Origin: Methylobacillus rhizosphaerae
GTDB taxonomy: Bacteria; Pseudomonadota; Gammaproteobacteria; Burkholderiales; Methylophilaceae
Direction of reading: 5' to 3'
Length of the DNA stretch: 64,000 nucleotides
Assembly: GCF_900187985.1 (NCBI RefSeq)
Contig: NZ_FZOA01000001.1
Span: forward strand, 372,001 to 436,000
The notes under the pieces are model-generated. The model saw only the letters and a program-made list of their open reading frames with translations. It was not told the origin of the DNA and did no database searches. Positions 31,294 to 41,538 of this stretch are shown piece by piece. Position 1 is the stretch's first letter. The number at the start of each line of letters is the position of its first letter. A program made the translations under genes and the position numbers.

Positions 31294-32025
31294 ATGGTAA
31301 AGAAATGGATTGCAACTATTGCTGCTGTTTTTGCAGTCAATGCGTATGCAGATGAGGCGAGTGTCAAGAAAGCCATTGAAGCGGTTTATCCCAAAGTCAA
31401 GATTGATAGTGTGGTTAAAACACCTTACGCCGGATTGTATGAGGTATTCCTGGATGGACAGATTGTCTATACAGATGAGAAATTCAGTTTTTTGATTGCA
31501 GAGGGACGCCTGGTTGACTCCAAAACCAAACGCGATGTTACTGGGGAGCGCCTGGATGAATTGACCAAGGTAGACTTTGCTGCCCTGCCTCTGGATCAGG
31601 CGGTCAAGGTAGTCAAGGGCAACGGCAGCCGTAAGCTGGTGGTGTTTTCTGATCCTGACTGTCCGTATTGCAAGCGCCTGGAGCAAAAGGAACTGGCCAA
31701 TATCACGGATGTAACGATTTATACATTCTTGTTCCCGCTGGAAAAACTACACCCGGATGCAGCAAACAAGTCTCGTGCAATTTGGTGTGCACCTGACCGG
31801 GCCAAGGCCTGGAATGACTGGATATTTAATGGTCAGTTGCCCAAGGCACAGGGGACTTGTGATACCCCGATAGAAAAAATTGCCGAACTGGGAAGTAAGC
31901 TGAATATCACCAGCACACCCACCTTGGTTTTTGCCGATGGCAAGCGCATGCTGGGGGCTTATCCTGCCAAGGATATCGAAAAAGCAATGACATCAGCTGC
32001 GAGTGGCAGCAATGGCAAGAAGTAG
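31294..32025 (+). CDS. dsbC: Periplasmic disulfide isomerase DsbC
   Basis: A 243-residue thiol-disulfide isomerase. Signal peptide KKWIATIAAVFAVNAYA, an N-terminal dimerisation domain (YPKVKIDSVVKTPYAGLYEV, VYTDEKFSFLIAEGRLVD) and a thioredoxin-fold domain with the active site SDPDCPYCKRLE (Cys123 and Cys126). The motif is CPYC rather than the CGYC of E. coli DsbC. The second disulfide pair (IWCAPDR ... QGTCDTP) and the cis-Pro loop TSTPTLVFADG are present. It follows the Ubi hydroxylases by 19 bases. Confidence 0.94.
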   Translation: MVKKWIATIAAVFAVNAYADEASVKKAIEAVYPKVKIDSVVKTPYAGLYEVFLDGQIVYTDEKFSFLIAEGRLVDSKTKRDVTGERLDELTKVDFAALPLDQAVKVVKGNGSRKLVVFSDPDCPYCKRLEQKELANITDVTIYTFLFPLEKLHPDAANKSRAIWCAPDRAKAWNDWIFNGQLPKAQGTCDTPIEKIAELGSKLNITSTPTLVFADGKRMLGAYPAKDIEKAMTSAASGSNGKK

Positions 32026-32092
32026 GCTGTCACTACGTCCGCCTATGCATTGATGTGGCTAGAATATTATTTTTGTCAGCCTGTGAACTAAA

Positions 32093-32111
32093 AATAATGA
32101 TTATCATCTAA
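32093..32111. promoter_or_regulatory. Fur-box-like inverted repeat before the cold-shock gene
   Basis: The 19-bp stretch starting AATAATGATTATCAT contains a perfect ATGAT-T-ATCAT core and matches the Fur consensus well in its left half but poorly in its right half. It ends 6 bases before the predicted -35. Binding by Fur is only a guess. Confidence 0.35.
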
Positions 32112-32117
32112 AACCAC

Positions 32118-32146
32118 TTGACTTATTTTTACAACCCAAGTAAAAC
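32118..32146 (+). promoter_or_regulatory. Predicted promoter of the cold-shock gene
   Basis: TTGACT (32118-32123), 17-base spacer, TAAAAC (32141-32146). It implies a leader of about 110 bases before ATG 32261, the long untranslated leader typical of cspA-type genes. The leader contains a small GC hairpin GGGG-TCGCCT-CCCC about 27 bases before the start. Confidence 0.5.
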
Positions 32147-32260
32147 GCATAAAGGCGTTTGGAATTCGAGTGCATTGTAGCCGGCAACTACCGACTTAAA
32201 TTCTTGAAGTACAAACTTTTGGGGTCGCCTCCCCTTAGATATAAGCAAGGAAGTATTGAA

Positions 32261-32464
32261 ATGGCAACAGGTACCGTAAAGTGGTTTAATGATTCCAAGG
32301 GTTTTGGTTTCATTACTCCGGATGATGGTGGCGACGATTTGTTCGCTCACTTCTCCGCAATTGTAGAAGCTGGCTACAAGAGTCTGAAGGAAGGTCAACG
32401 CGTAGCATTTGATGTTACCGAAGGACCTAAGGGCAAGCAGGCCTCTAATATCCAGAAGGCCTAA
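32261..32464 (+). CDS. Cold-shock protein (CspA family)
   Basis: A 67-residue single-stranded nucleic-acid-binding OB-fold protein. RNP1 is [10 protein letters not shown] and RNP2 is LFAHFSAI, after the family start [15 protein letters not shown] 32261 with AAGGAAG upstream fixes the start; the in-frame extension further left is non-coding leader. The next features are a strong terminator and the convergent icd gene. Which of the Csp paralogues it is cannot be told. Confidence 0.96.
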   Translation: MATGTVKWFNDSKGFGFITPDDGGDDLFAHFSAIVEAGYKSLKEGQRVAFDVTEGPKGKQASNIQKA

Positions 32465-32495
32465 GCTAGCTTACTGATGACTGTATAAGTCTTCA

Positions 32496-32534
32496 AAATT
32501 AAAAAGGCCGGATTTATTCCGGCCTTTTTAATTT
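32496..32534. terminator. Bidirectional terminator between cold-shock gene and icd
   Basis: A perfect 16-bp stem whose left arm starts AAATTAAAAAGGCCGG and right arm is its complement, loop ATTTATT. A- and T-rich flanks give a U-tract in both directions. Confidence 0.93.
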
Positions 32535-32573
32535 CGCTTGCCTGGCGTTCTCAGATCAGGCAAGCATTTGATA

Positions 32574-33812
32574 TCACATATGTTTGACGATTTCATCCCC
32601 AAACGCCGCACTACCTACTTGGGTAGCGCCTTCCATTTGTGATGAAAAGTCGTGAGTGACGCGTTTTTCCTGAATCGCCTTGGCGACACCGTTAAGCACC
32701 AAGTCCGCAGCTTCAGTCCATCCCAAATGGCGCAGCATCATTTCTGCAGACAGGATCAATGAGCTCGGATTGGCAATGTCTTTCCCGGCAATTTTGGGTG
32801 CTGTACCATGCGTGGCTTCGAACATGGCAACGGTATCCGAGATATTGGCACCTGGGGCAATACCGATTCCGCCAACCTGGGCTGCCAGTGCATCTGAAAT
32901 ATAATCGCCATTCAGGTTCAGTGTAGCCACTACATCGTAATCCGCAGGGTGCAGCAGGATTTCCTGCAGGAAAGCATCGGCGATGCAGTCCTTGATGATG
33001 ATGCCGTTAGGCAGCTTGCACCATGGTCCACCGTCAATCTCCACAGCGCCGAATTCTTCCTTGGCTACTTCGTAGCCCCAGTTCTTGAATCCGCCTTCGG
33101 TGAATTTCATGATATTGCCCTTGTGGGCAATGGTCACGGACTTGCGGTTGTTGTCGATGGCGTATTGAATTGCCTTGCGTACCAGGCGTTTGCTGCCGTC
33201 GATCGAGACTGGCTTGATGCCGATGGCGGAAGCTTCAGGGAAGCGGATTTTCTTGCGTACTCCCATGTCGCTGAGGAAATCCACTACCTTTTTCACTTCG
33301 TCAGTACCAGCAGCCCATTCGATACCGGCATAAATATCTTCGGTATTTTCACGGAAGATGACCATGTCGGTTTTTTCCGGATGCTTGACTGGGCTGGGAA
33401 CACCTTGGAAATATTGAATCGGGCGCAAGCAGACATACAGATCCAGCTCCTGGCGCAGGGTGACATTCAGTGAGCGGATGCCGCCGCCGACAGGGGTGGT
33501 CAACGGGCCTTTGATGGAAATGACATAATCCTTGACGGCCTTGAGGGTTTCGTCAGGTAACCAGGTATTGTCGCCATAAACCTGGACGGCTTTTTCACCA
33601 GCATAGACTTCCATCCAGGCGATTGAGCGTTTGCCGGCATAGGCCTTGGCAACGGCGCTGTCGACAACATGGCGCATGGGAGGGGTGATATCGATACCGA
33701 TACCATCACCTTCGATAAATGGGATAATCGGGTGATCAGGGACGTTAAGGGTATTATCAGCATTGACGCTGATTTTTTCGCCTTTGGCTGGTACTTTAAT
33801 TTTTGTAGACAT
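32574..33812 (-). CDS. icd: NADP-dependent isocitrate dehydrogenase
   Basis: Converts isocitrate to 2-oxoglutarate in the cytoplasm. The 412-residue E. coli-type enzyme has [16 protein letters not shown], the substrate loop [18 protein letters not shown] with Ser114 (equivalent of the AceK-regulated Ser113), [14 protein letters not shown], the Tyr/Lys region and [14 protein letters not shown] near the NADP site. In a methylotroph it would serve mainly glutamate supply, which is inference. It is monocistronic, divergent from rluE. Confidence 0.97.
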   Translation of the reverse strand: MSTKIKVPAKGEKISVNADNTLNVPDHPIIPFIEGDGIGIDITPPMRHVVDSAVAKAYAGKRSIAWMEVYAGEKAVQVYGDNTWLPDETLKAVKDYVISIKGPLTTPVGGGIRSLNVTLRQELDLYVCLRPIQYFQGVPSPVKHPEKTDMVIFRENTEDIYAGIEWAAGTDEVKKVVDFLSDMGVRKKIRFPEASAIGIKPVSIDGSKRLVRKAIQYAIDNNRKSVTIAHKGNIMKFTEGGFKNWGYEVAKEEFGAVEIDGGPWCKLPNGIIIKDCIADAFLQEILLHPADYDVVATLNLNGDYISDALAAQVGGIGIAPGANISDTVAMFEATHGTAPKIAGKDIANPSSLILSAEMMLRHLGWTEAADLVLNGVAKAIQEKRVTHDFSSQMEGATQVGSAAFGDEIVKHM

Positions 33813-33870
33813 TCAGAACTATCCTATTCAAACGCTGGTGATACAGGCGTAATCATTGCAAGAGACCAAG

Positions 33871-34401
33871 ATGCTGATTTTATTCAATAAGCCCTACGGT
33901 GTAATCTGCCAGTTCAGTCCGCATGAAAAGCATGCAACTTTGAAGGATTATATTGCCATGCCTGGGGTTTATGCCGCCGGGCGGCTTGATACTGACAGTG
34001 AAGGTCTGCTTATTTTAACCGATGATGGCAGACTGCAACACCGCTTGTCGCACCCTAAGCATAAAGAAAGCAAAACTTATTGGGTGCAGGTGGAGGGTGA
34101 TCCTGATGATGATGCATTGGAACCCTTGCGCCAGGGGGTGAATCTTGGGGATTTTGTGACCCAGCCAGCCAGGGTTCGACGCATTGAGGAGCCTGCCGGT
34201 TTGTGGTCACGCAACCCTCCCATCCGTGAGCGCAAAGCCATTCCTACTACTTGGCTGGAAGTGATCATCAGCGAAGGGAAAAACCGCCAGGTACGTAGAA
34301 TGACAGCCCATATTGGTTTTCCAACCTTGCGCTTGATTCGCTATGCTGTCGGGCCGCATACGATTGATGATCTGGCGCCTGGGGATTGGAAGCGTATTTA
34401 G
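33871..34401 (+). CDS. rluE: 23S rRNA pseudouridine synthase (RluE-like)
   Basis: A 176-residue RsuA-family pseudouridine synthase without an S4 domain, as in RluE, which modifies U2457 of 23S rRNA. Motifs: [15 protein letters not shown], catalytic-Asp motif [25 protein letters not shown], and [22 protein letters not shown] 33871 matches the family start; TTG 33856 is less likely. It starts about 60 bases from icd on the opposite strand. Confidence 0.9.
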   Translation: MLILFNKPYGVICQFSPHEKHATLKDYIAMPGVYAAGRLDTDSEGLLILTDDGRLQHRLSHPKHKESKTYWVQVEGDPDDDALEPLRQGVNLGDFVTQPARVRRIEEPAGLWSRNPPIRERKAIPTTWLEVIISEGKNRQVRRMTAHIGFPTLRLIRYAVGPHTIDDLAPGDWKRI

Positions 34402-34470
34402 CCTGCCAAATCATGCTGCTGGATATGTTAAACTCGCATTCTTGTTCACATTGATACCGTAAAGATACCC

Positions 34471-35556
34471 ATGTCCGGCAATACTATAGGCACGTTGTTT
34501 ACCCTGACTTCTTTTGGTGAGTCTCATGGCCCTGCCATTGGAGGCGTAATTGATGGTTGCCCGCCCGGACTGGAAATTTCGGCAGAAGACATCCAGTTGG
34601 AGCTGGACAGGCGTAAACCCGGGACTTCGCGACATGTGACGCAGCGCAAGGAGCCGGATACCGTGGAAATCCTGTCGGGTGTATTTGAGGGTAAAACCAC
34701 AGGTACGCCAATCGGATTGTTGATCCGCAACCAGGATCAGCGCAGTCAGGACTATGGCAAAATCGCCGAGACTTTCCGTCCAGGTCACGCTGACTACACT
34801 TATTGGCAGAAATACGGTATCCGTGATTATCGTGGTGGTGGCCGTTCCAGCGCACGCGAAACTGCAGTGCGTGTCGCGGCGGGTGCCATTGCGAAGAAGT
34901 GGCTCCAACAGCGCTATGGCATCACGGTCCGTGGTTATATGAGCCAGATGGGAGAAATCCAGATTCCTTTCAGTTCCTGGGATGCCGTGAACCAGAATGC
35001 GTTTTTCTCGCCTGACGCTGGCATTGTGCCTGAGCTTGAAGCCTATCTCGACCAGATCCGCAACGAGCGTGATTCTGTCGGCGCGCGGATTACCGTGGTG
35101 GCCCAAGGCGTGCCGGTAGGCTGGGGTGAACCTGTGTATGACCGGCTGGATGCAGACATTGCTCATGCCATGATGGGTATCAATGCCGCCAAGGGCGTGG
35201 AAATCGGTGATGGTTTCGCCAGTGTGGCGCAACGTGGTTCATTGCATGGGGATGAGCTGACGCCAGACGGTTTTTCCAGTAATCATGCTGGCGGTATCCT
35301 CGGGGGTATTTCGAGCGGCCAGGATATCGTGGCGCATGTGGCATTCAAGCCTACTTCCAGTATTCCGCAATTACGACATTCCATAGATAAACAGGGCAAG
35401 CCGATGGAGATGCAGACGACAGGTCGCCATGACCCTTGTGTTGGTGTACGCGCTACTCCTATCGTGGAGGCCATGATGGCTTTGGTGCTCATGGATCATG
35501 CCTTGCGTCATCGTGCACAGAATGCGGATGTCTCTGTAGATACCATCAAGATCTGA
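34471..35556 (+). CDS. aroC: Chorismate synthase
   Basis: Last step of the shikimate pathway, needing reduced FMN. The 361-residue protein has all three family signatures: [20 protein letters not shown] at the N-terminus, the central [20 protein letters not shown] and [17 protein letters not shown] near the C-terminus, with [15 protein letters not shown] between. A ribosome site is weak (GTAAAGATACCC). The MFS gene follows about 65 bases downstream. Confidence 0.98.
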   Translation: MSGNTIGTLFTLTSFGESHGPAIGGVIDGCPPGLEISAEDIQLELDRRKPGTSRHVTQRKEPDTVEILSGVFEGKTTGTPIGLLIRNQDQRSQDYGKIAETFRPGHADYTYWQKYGIRDYRGGGRSSARETAVRVAAGAIAKKWLQQRYGITVRGYMSQMGEIQIPFSSWDAVNQNAFFSPDAGIVPELEAYLDQIRNERDSVGARITVVAQGVPVGWGEPVYDRLDADIAHAMMGINAAKGVEIGDGFASVAQRGSLHGDELTPDGFSSNHAGGILGGISSGQDIVAHVAFKPTSSIPQLRHSIDKQGKPMEMQTTGRHDPCVGVRATPIVEAMMALVLMDHALRHRAQNADVSVDTIKI

Positions 35557-35621
35557 AAACACAGGGTGGAAATGGATGTCAGGCCGTGACGACCGCCTGA
35601 TGTGTGTCGGATAAAGTATCT

Positions 35622-36776
35622 ATGCAAGTCCCGTTGCCTTACTGGCGTCTATCCGGCTTTTATTTTGCCTACTTTGGCTTTGTAGGCGCATTTACTCCAT
35701 TCTGGACACTATATCTCCAGTCACTGGCATTCAGTGCCTTCCAGATTGCCGTGCTGATGTCGCTGTTCCAGATTGCGCGTAGCTTCTCCCCCAGTCTGTG
35801 GGGATGGGTGGCGGATCATCGTGGATACCGCGTGCCTATTATCCGTTTTCTCGCTGCCGCCAGCCTTTTTGCCTATGCCGGCGTGTTTTTTGGTACCGGG
35901 TTTTATTGGCTGTTTGCCATCATGCTGACCCTGAGTTTCTTCTGGAGCGCTTCTTTACCCCTGATTGAAGCAGTGACGCTCGGTCATCTCGGCGAGAAGC
36001 GCTTTGATCGTTATGGGCATATCCGCTTATGGGGCTCCATTGGATTCATTGTTGCCGTGATCGGCCTGGGATATGCCTTGCAATACATGGGCATGCATGC
36101 CCTATTATGGGTGATCCTGGGGTTGCTGCTGGCGGTTTGGCTGTTGTCATGGCGCCTGTCTGATCCCGCAGTTGCCCCGCACCACGAAAACAGCGATAAA
36201 TCATGGTGGGCCATATTACGCAGGCGTGAAGTCATCGCCCTGATGGTGGCATGTTTTTCCATGTCTGCTGCCCATGGGGTTTATTACACTTTTTATTCGA
36301 TTTACCTGGTCGATCATGGGTACAGCAAGGATATCGTCGGCTGGTTATGGGGAGTGGGCGTAGCATGTGAAGTCATGGTATTTCTCACCATGCCCAGGCT
36401 GGCTGCGCAATTTGGTTTGCGGCGCATCATGCTGGCCAGTCTGTTTCTGGCTTTTGTGCGATTTTTTGTTATCGGCTGGGCCGTGGATGTCTGGTGGCTG
36501 ATTGTGCTGGCGCAAGTGCTGCATGCTGCGACCTTTGGTTCTTATCACGCTGCCGCGGTTGCCTTGACGCACCGTTATTTCAAGGGAAAACATCAATCCA
36601 AGGGGCAGGGACTGTATACCAGTATTTCCTACGGCGTAGGCGGTACATTGGGCGCTATGTTGAGTGGCTTTGCCTGGGAGCGGGTCGGGCCCAGCTGGAC
36701 ATTCACTGCGGCGGCATGTTGTGCCATGCTGGGGTTTATCGTCTTCATGCTGATGATGCGTGAGAATGAGGATTGA
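35622..36776 (+). CDS. MFS transporter of the HcaT/LacY-like (PPP) group
   Basis: A 384-residue inner-membrane protein with about 12 hydrophobic segments. The N-terminus PYWRLSGFYFAYFGFVGAFTPFWTLYL, the first loop SLWGWVADHRGYRVPIIR and the central YYTFYSIYLVDHGYSKDIVG resemble the phenylpropionate permease (HcaT) group of the major facilitator superfamily. The substrate is unknown; in many betaproteobacteria such a gene follows aroC, which says little about substrate. ATG 35622 is preferred to GTG 35604. Confidence 0.85.
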   Translation: MQVPLPYWRLSGFYFAYFGFVGAFTPFWTLYLQSLAFSAFQIAVLMSLFQIARSFSPSLWGWVADHRGYRVPIIRFLAAASLFAYAGVFFGTGFYWLFAIMLTLSFFWSASLPLIEAVTLGHLGEKRFDRYGHIRLWGSIGFIVAVIGLGYALQYMGMHALLWVILGLLLAVWLLSWRLSDPAVAPHHENSDKSWWAILRRREVIALMVACFSMSAAHGVYYTFYSIYLVDHGYSKDIVGWLWGVGVACEVMVFLTMPRLAAQFGLRRIMLASLFLAFVRFFVIGWAVDVWWLIVLAQVLHAATFGSYHAAAVALTHRYFKGKHQSKGQGLYTSISYGVGGTLGAMLSGFAWERVGPSWTFTAAACCAMLGFIVFMLMMRENED

Positions 36777-36806
36777 GACAGCGGATAAATCTGCGTAGTC
36801 AGGATG

Positions 36807-36834
36807 AAAAAAACGGCAGCTGAAAGCTGCCGTT
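36807..36834. terminator. Terminator between the MFS gene and folE2
   Basis: A 10-bp stem AACGGCAGCT / AGCTGCCGTT with loop GAA. The A-run on its left provides a U-tract for folE2 (minus strand); on the plus strand the T-run is weak (CCTGTTTG). Confidence 0.82.
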
Positions 36835-36858
36835 CCTGTTTGCTGCTGTGACGCTGGC

Positions 36859-37659
36859 TTACTTGCGCTTGTCCTTCTCAATCAAGGCATAGGCAGAGTG
36901 ATTGTGGATGGATTCGAAATTTTCGGATTCCACGGTATAGGTCACAATCTTGGGTTCTTTATTCAATTGTGCTGCCACATCACGCACGATATCTTCCACG
37001 AATTTCGGATTGTCATAGGCGCGCTCGGTGACATATTTTTCGTCAGGGCGCTTCAGCAGGCCGAATACTTCACAGGAAGCCTGGTCTTCAACAAGACGGA
37101 TGATATCTTCCACCCAGATGAAATCGTTGATCAGCGCTGTCACTGTGACATGTGAACGCTGATTATGAGCGCCGTAATCTGAAATCTTCTTGGAACAGGG
37201 GCACAAACTGGTGACCGGCACGACTACCTTGACGGTAATGTCATATTTGCCTTGGTTGACTTCACCGATAAAAGTGACTTCATAATCAGACAGGCTTTGC
37301 ACGCCTGACACCGGGGCTGTCTTGTTCACAAAGTAGGGGAAAGTCATTTCAACGTGACCGGATTCCGCATCCAGGCGCTTTACCATGGCACGCAGGATGC
37401 TCTCGAAGGATTCCACGGAAATTTCACGTTCATTGTTGTTGAGAATCTCAACAAAGCGCGACATGTGGGTGCCTTTGAAGTTGTGCGGCAGGAACACATA
37501 CATGTTGAAATTAGCTACAGTATGCTGAACACCACCAGTCTTGTCCTTGACCTTGACCGGGTGGCGGATGGATTTGATCCCCACCTTATCAATGGCAAGT
37601 TGCCGGGTATCCGGAGTATTCTGCACATCTTCAATGGGGGGGATGGAAGGTTGGTTCAT
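36859..37659 (-). CDS. folE2: GTP cyclohydrolase FolE2 (type IB)
   Basis: Converts GTP to dihydroneopterin triphosphate for folate and possibly methanopterin-type cofactors. The 266-residue protein is FolE2, not the FolE1 family: [32 protein letters not shown] with the catalytic-region Cys segment [21 protein letters not shown], and the C-terminal [12 protein letters not shown]. FolE2 tolerates several metals and is often used under zinc limitation, but here it may be the only one. A good promoter lies in the end of dxs. Confidence 0.95.
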   Translation of the reverse strand: MNQPSIPPIEDVQNTPDTRQLAIDKVGIKSIRHPVKVKDKTGGVQHTVANFNMYVFLPHNFKGTHMSRFVEILNNNEREISVESFESILRAMVKRLDAESGHVEMTFPYFVNKTAPVSGVQSLSDYEVTFIGEVNQGKYDITVKVVVPVTSLCPCSKKISDYGAHNQRSHVTVTALINDFIWVEDIIRLVEDQASCEVFGLLKRPDEKYVTERAYDNPKFVEDIVRDVAAQLNKEPKIVTYTVESENFESIHNHSAYALIEKDKRK

Positions 37660-37697
37660 GGCGATCCTGAAAACTTAAGTGAATTCGGTAATAGTTG

Positions 37698-37726
37698 AGT
37701 ATACTACTTGGTTAATCTTTTCTCAA
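37698..37726 (-). promoter_or_regulatory. Predicted sigma-70 promoter for folE2 within the 3' end of dxs
   Basis: On the minus strand TTGAGA (37726-37721), an exact 17-base spacer and TATACT (37703-37698). Transcription would start near 37691, about 32 bases before the folE2 ATG. No Zur-like site was noticed by eye. Confidence 0.68.
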
Positions 37727-39548
37727 TTGCGCTAATAATTCCTGTTGCATTGAGACCACATTCGGCCAGCATGGTTTCATGGATACCATGCTCAATGAAA
37801 GTGTCAGGCAGACCCAGGCACAGTACAGGGATATTCAGGCCCATGGCCTGCAAGGCTTCCATGATGGCAGCACCGGCACCGCCCATGACGGCATTTTCTT
37901 CTACGGTGACGAGCAGCTCATGGCTGTTGGCCAGTGCTTCAACCAGCGCACGGTCCAGTGGTTTGACAAAGCGCATATCAGCAACCGTGGCATCCAGGAC
38001 CTCTGCCGCTTCCAGGGCTGGCGTCAACAAGCTGCCGAATGCCAGGATGGCGATACGTTTACCTGATCTTCGCACAATGCCTTTGCCGATAGGCAGGCTT
38101 TGCATGGTTTCATGAATGATGGCGCCTGGGCCTCCGCCACGCGGATAACGTACTGCGGATGGCCCTTGATGCTGGTAGGCGGTATATAGCATTTGTCTGC
38201 ATTCATTTTCATCACTGGGCGTCATGATGATGATATTGGGAATGCAGCGCAGGTAACTTAGGTCAAAACTTCCTGCGTGGGTTGGACCATCCGCGCCGAC
38301 CAGGCCTGCGCGATCAATGGCAAACATGACGGGCAGGTTTTGCAATGCAATATCATGAATGAACTGGTCATAGGCGCGTTGCAGGAATGTGGAATAAATG
38401 GCGACAACCGGTTTCAGGCCATCGCACGCCATGCCAGCAGCAAAAGTCAGCGCATGCTGTTCTGCAATACCGACATCGTAAAAACGATCGGGGAATTGCT
38501 CTGCAAAAGCATTCAGGCCAGAGCCATCACACATGGCGGGCGTGACGCCGATCAGGCGCTCATCCTGTCTGGCCATATCAACCAGCCAATCACTGAATAC
38601 CTGAGTGTAGGTTTTTGCACTGCCTTGCGCGATAGAGCATCCATTGCTGGGATCAAATTTGCCAACGCCGTGGAATTTTCCAGGATTGTCTTCTGCAGGG
38701 CGATAACCATGACCTTTCTGCGTGGCGATATGCAGGAACTGAGGGCCTTTGAGTTCGCGGATATTGCGTAAAGTCGTAATCAGCACATCAATATCATGAC
38801 CATCAATCGGGCCGATGTAATTGAAGCCGAACTCTTCAAACAAAGTGCCGGGAGTAACCATGCCTTTGACATGCTCTTCCGCGCGCTTGGCGAACTCTCT
38901 GACCGGCGGCACCACTCCCAGCACTTTTTCGCCGGAGCGGCGCATGCTGGTATAGAGAGGACCTGAAAGCAGCTTGGCCAGGTAGTTGGTCAGGGCACCG
39001 ACATTGGGGGAAATCGACATGTCGTTGTCGTTGAGAATGACCAGGAGATTGGCATCCATGGCGCCCGCATTATTGAGGGCTTCAAATGCCATGCCCGCAG
39101 TCATTGCCCCATCACCAATAATGGCGATGGAATGGCGGTTGGAACCGGTTTTCTGCGCTGCAACTGCCATGCCCAGGGCGGCCGAGATCGATGTGCTGGA
39201 GTGGCCGGTGCCAAAGGTGTCGTAAATGCTTTCATCCCGACGCGGAAAGCCAGCAATGCCACCAGGCTTGCGCAAGCCACTCATGGCTTCGCGTCTGCCG
39301 GTCAGGATTTTATGCGGATAAGTCTGATGCCCTACATCCCAGACCACGCGATCCTCGGGAGTGTTGAACACATAATGCAGGGCAATGGTCAGCTCGACGA
39401 CGCCGAGATTGGAGGACAGGTGTCCGCCGGTCTGGGCGACACTGCTGATCAGAAAGGCACGTAACTGCCTGGCAAGCTCTAGTAGTTCCTTGCGACTTAG
39501 CTTGCGCAAATCCTCAGGTGAATTGATGCTTTCTAGCAGTTCATACAT
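37704..39548 (-). CDS. dxs: 1-deoxy-D-xylulose-5-phosphate synthase
   Basis: First enzyme of the MEP isoprenoid pathway, joining pyruvate and glyceraldehyde-3-phosphate with ThDP. The 614-residue protein has [34 protein letters not shown], the ThDP/Mg motif [21 protein letters not shown] ... NDNDMSI, and the transketolase-type pyrimidine domain [18 protein letters not shown], then [19 protein letters not shown]. It is the third gene of xseB-ispA-dxs, in the same order as in many proteobacteria. Confidence 0.98.
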   Translation of the reverse strand: MYELLESINSPEDLRKLSRKELLELARQLRAFLISSVAQTGGHLSSNLGVVELTIALHYVFNTPEDRVVWDVGHQTYPHKILTGRREAMSGLRKPGGIAGFPRRDESIYDTFGTGHSSTSISAALGMAVAAQKTGSNRHSIAIIGDGAMTAGMAFEALNNAGAMDANLLVILNDNDMSISPNVGALTNYLAKLLSGPLYTSMRRSGEKVLGVVPPVREFAKRAEEHVKGMVTPGTLFEEFGFNYIGPIDGHDIDVLITTLRNIRELKGPQFLHIATQKGHGYRPAEDNPGKFHGVGKFDPSNGCSIAQGSAKTYTQVFSDWLVDMARQDERLIGVTPAMCDGSGLNAFAEQFPDRFYDVGIAEQHALTFAAGMACDGLKPVVAIYSTFLQRAYDQFIHDIALQNLPVMFAIDRAGLVGADGPTHAGSFDLSYLRCIPNIIIMTPSDENECRQMLYTAYQHQGPSAVRYPRGGGPGAIIHETMQSLPIGKGIVRRSGKRIAILAFGSLLTPALEAAEVLDATVADMRFVKPLDRALVEALANSHELLVTVEENAVMGGAGAAIMEALQAMGLNIPVLCLGLPDTFIEHGIHETMLAECGLNATGIISAIEKRLTK

Positions 39549-39559
39549 GGCGTATCCGC

Positions 39560-40450
39560 TTAAAAGCTGCGTTGAGTAATGAAGTAAGCCACTTGTTTCA
39601 ACTGGTTGGCCAATTCCCCATAGGGTGCGAGTGGGGCAAGCGCGTCATCCAGAAGCTCCTGGGCCAATTGTTTTGCGTGGTCTATACCAAGAATGGTGAC
39701 ATAAGTTGGTTTGTCGCTTTCCGCATCCTTGCCCGCTGTCTTGCCCAGTGTTTCGCTGTCTGCTTCAGCATCCAGAATGTCATCCACAACTTGGAATGCA
39801 AGTCCGATGGCCTGGGCATAATGATCGATGGCGTGCAGTCGCTCCTGATCCAGCTCCGGTGCGCAATGGGCGCCCAGCAGGGCGGCAGCGCGTATCAGCG
39901 CACCTGTCTTGTGGATATGCATGTATTCCAGTTCTGACTGTTCCAGTGACTTGCCCACACTGGCTAGGTCAATCGCCTGGCCGCCTGCCATGCCACGTGA
40001 ACCGCTGGCAATTGCCAGCAGGTTGACCATTTCCAATTGGCGCCCCGGATCCGTACATAAACCAGGAGTTGCCAAGGACTGAAATGCCAGTGTCTGCAAT
40101 GCATCTCCGACCAGTAGGGCGGTGGCGTCGTCGTATTGCTTGTGACAGGATGGTTTGCCACGACGCAGATCATCGTCATCCATGCATGGCATATCATCAT
40201 GCACCAGGGAGTAAGCGTGGATCAGTTCGACAGCTGCCGCCGCCATATCTACTTTGGCAGGGTTTGCCTCACACAGTTCACCAGCGGCATGTGCGAGCAG
40301 GGCGCGGACACGCTTTCCTCCTCCCAGTACGGCATAACGCATGGCTTCATGCAAACGGTGTGGTGCGATATCTGTGGCAGGGAGCAGTGTGTCCAGAACC
40401 TGCTCCATACGTTGTTGGGTATTGCGAGCCCAGCTGTGAAATTCGATCAT
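39560..40450 (-). CDS. ispA: Farnesyl diphosphate synthase (short-chain polyprenyl synthetase)
   Basis: Condenses IPP with DMAPP and geranyl diphosphate. The 296-residue protein has the first aspartate-rich motif [46 protein letters not shown], and the second motif [14 protein letters not shown]. The DDxxxxD spacing and residues before it are typical of bacterial FPP synthases. It overlaps xseB by four bases and precedes dxs by 11. Confidence 0.96.
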   Translation of the reverse strand: MIEFHSWARNTQQRMEQVLDTLLPATDIAPHRLHEAMRYAVLGGGKRVRALLAHAAGELCEANPAKVDMAAAAVELIHAYSLVHDDMPCMDDDDLRRGKPSCHKQYDDATALLVGDALQTLAFQSLATPGLCTDPGRQLEMVNLLAIASGSRGMAGGQAIDLASVGKSLEQSELEYMHIHKTGALIRAAALLGAHCAPELDQERLHAIDHYAQAIGLAFQVVDDILDAEADSETLGKTAGKDAESDKPTYVTILGIDHAKQLAQELLDDALAPLAPYGELANQLKQVAYFITQRSF

Positions 40451-40704
40451 TTATTGTCGGTATAGGTTTGTAGCTGGTTGGATTCAGAGAGAATGCGCAC
40501 TTGCTGCTCCACATCGGCCAGAGATTTCTGGCAATGCTGCAGCAATTCGGAGCCACGCTTGTAAGCGGACAAGGATTCTTCAAGTGGCAGCTGGCCGGAC
40601 TCGATTTGTCCAATCAGGCTTTCCAATTCCGTCATGGCAACTTCAAAGCTCAGCGCTTCGAACATATTGCCTTGCTGGTCATTGGCTTTGGTTCTTTTAT
40701 TCAT
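40447..40704 (-). CDS. xseB: Exodeoxyribonuclease VII small subunit
   Basis: An 85-residue partner of the XseA nuclease. The family signature is visible: SFEVAMTELESLIGQIESGQLPLEESLSAYKRG in overlapping helices, followed by LLQHCQKSLADVEQQVRIL. Length is typical. Start ATG 40704; stop overlaps ispA's ATG, consistent with the widespread xseB-ispA-dxs operon. Confidence 0.94.
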   Translation of the reverse strand: MNKRTKANDQQGNMFEALSFEVAMTELESLIGQIESGQLPLEESLSAYKRGSELLQHCQKSLADVEQQVRILSESNQLQTYTDNK

Positions 40705-40812
40705 GAATACAACCGTTGCAGTAGCGTGTACACAGACTTAACTGACAGAATCGCTTCCTGCGTTAGTGAAAATAGGGGTTATTTTACGCTGAACTGCCCT
40801 TGTAAACCATGT

Positions 40813-41481
40813 TTAAGTGAAGGATAAGTCAAGGTGCCGCTGCATAAAGTGCCGGATATCATCAATTTCTTCCAGGCAAACAGAATGTGGCATCGGATAC
40901 TCATGCAGCTCCGGAGAGTAGCCTAGTTGCTGCAATGATTGTACTGATGCCCGGTAACGCTCCATGGGAATGACATTGTCTGTAGTGCCATGTGCCATGA
41001 AAATGGGGAGGCTCTGGTTGATGGGATGCCGTTCTGTAGCCAGGCTGTCAGCTAATGGTAAATAGGTTGAGAGTGCCACGATACCAGCAAGCGGCAGGGA
41101 ATAGCGCAATGCAGTTTGTAATGCAATGGCCCCACCCTGGGAGAAGCCGGCAAGCATGATGTTTCTGCTGTCGATACCGCGGGCGATTTCGTTGGCAATG
41201 AGTGCTTCAATCTGCTGCTGCGTTGCATGAATACCATGTATGTCCTGTTCGGCATCTGGTTGAAAACTGTATATGTCATACCAGGCCCGCATTTCATAGC
41301 CATTATTGACCGTGACTGGCTGGAAAGGGGCATGCGGCAGGATGAAGCGTGTATGTGCCAGGGACAATTCCCGGATGACCGGGGAAAAGTCATGTCCGTC
41401 TGCCCCCAGGCCGTGCAGCCAGATCACACTATTGCGGATGCTGTCGCTGGAGGATAATTCAACAAAATCAAGCAGGGTCAT
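40813..41481 (-). CDS. Alpha/beta-hydrolase carboxylesterase (phospholipase/carboxylesterase family)
   Basis: A 222-residue cytoplasmic serine hydrolase. Motifs: VIWLHGLGADGHDFSPV (oxyanion loop), nucleophile AGFSQGGAIAL, acid residue in FMAHGTTDNVIP, and His in YPMPHSVCLEE. It belongs to the Est/acyl-protein thioesterase group; the natural ester is unknown. ATG 41481 with AGGA nine bases upstream is preferred over GTG 41502. It is not tightly linked to xseB or to the pilin gene. Confidence 0.9.
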   Translation of the reverse strand: MTLLDFVELSSSDSIRNSVIWLHGLGADGHDFSPVIRELSLAHTRFILPHAPFQPVTVNNGYEMRAWYDIYSFQPDAEQDIHGIHATQQQIEALIANEIARGIDSRNIMLAGFSQGGAIALQTALRYSLPLAGIVALSTYLPLADSLATERHPINQSLPIFMAHGTTDNVIPMERYRASVQSLQQLGYSPELHEYPMPHSVCLEEIDDIRHFMQRHLDLSFT

Positions 41482-41538
41482 GGTGATTTGTCCTGGCGCC
41501 ACAAGGGCAAGTGTTACCGGGTATTGAACGTGTGAAAA

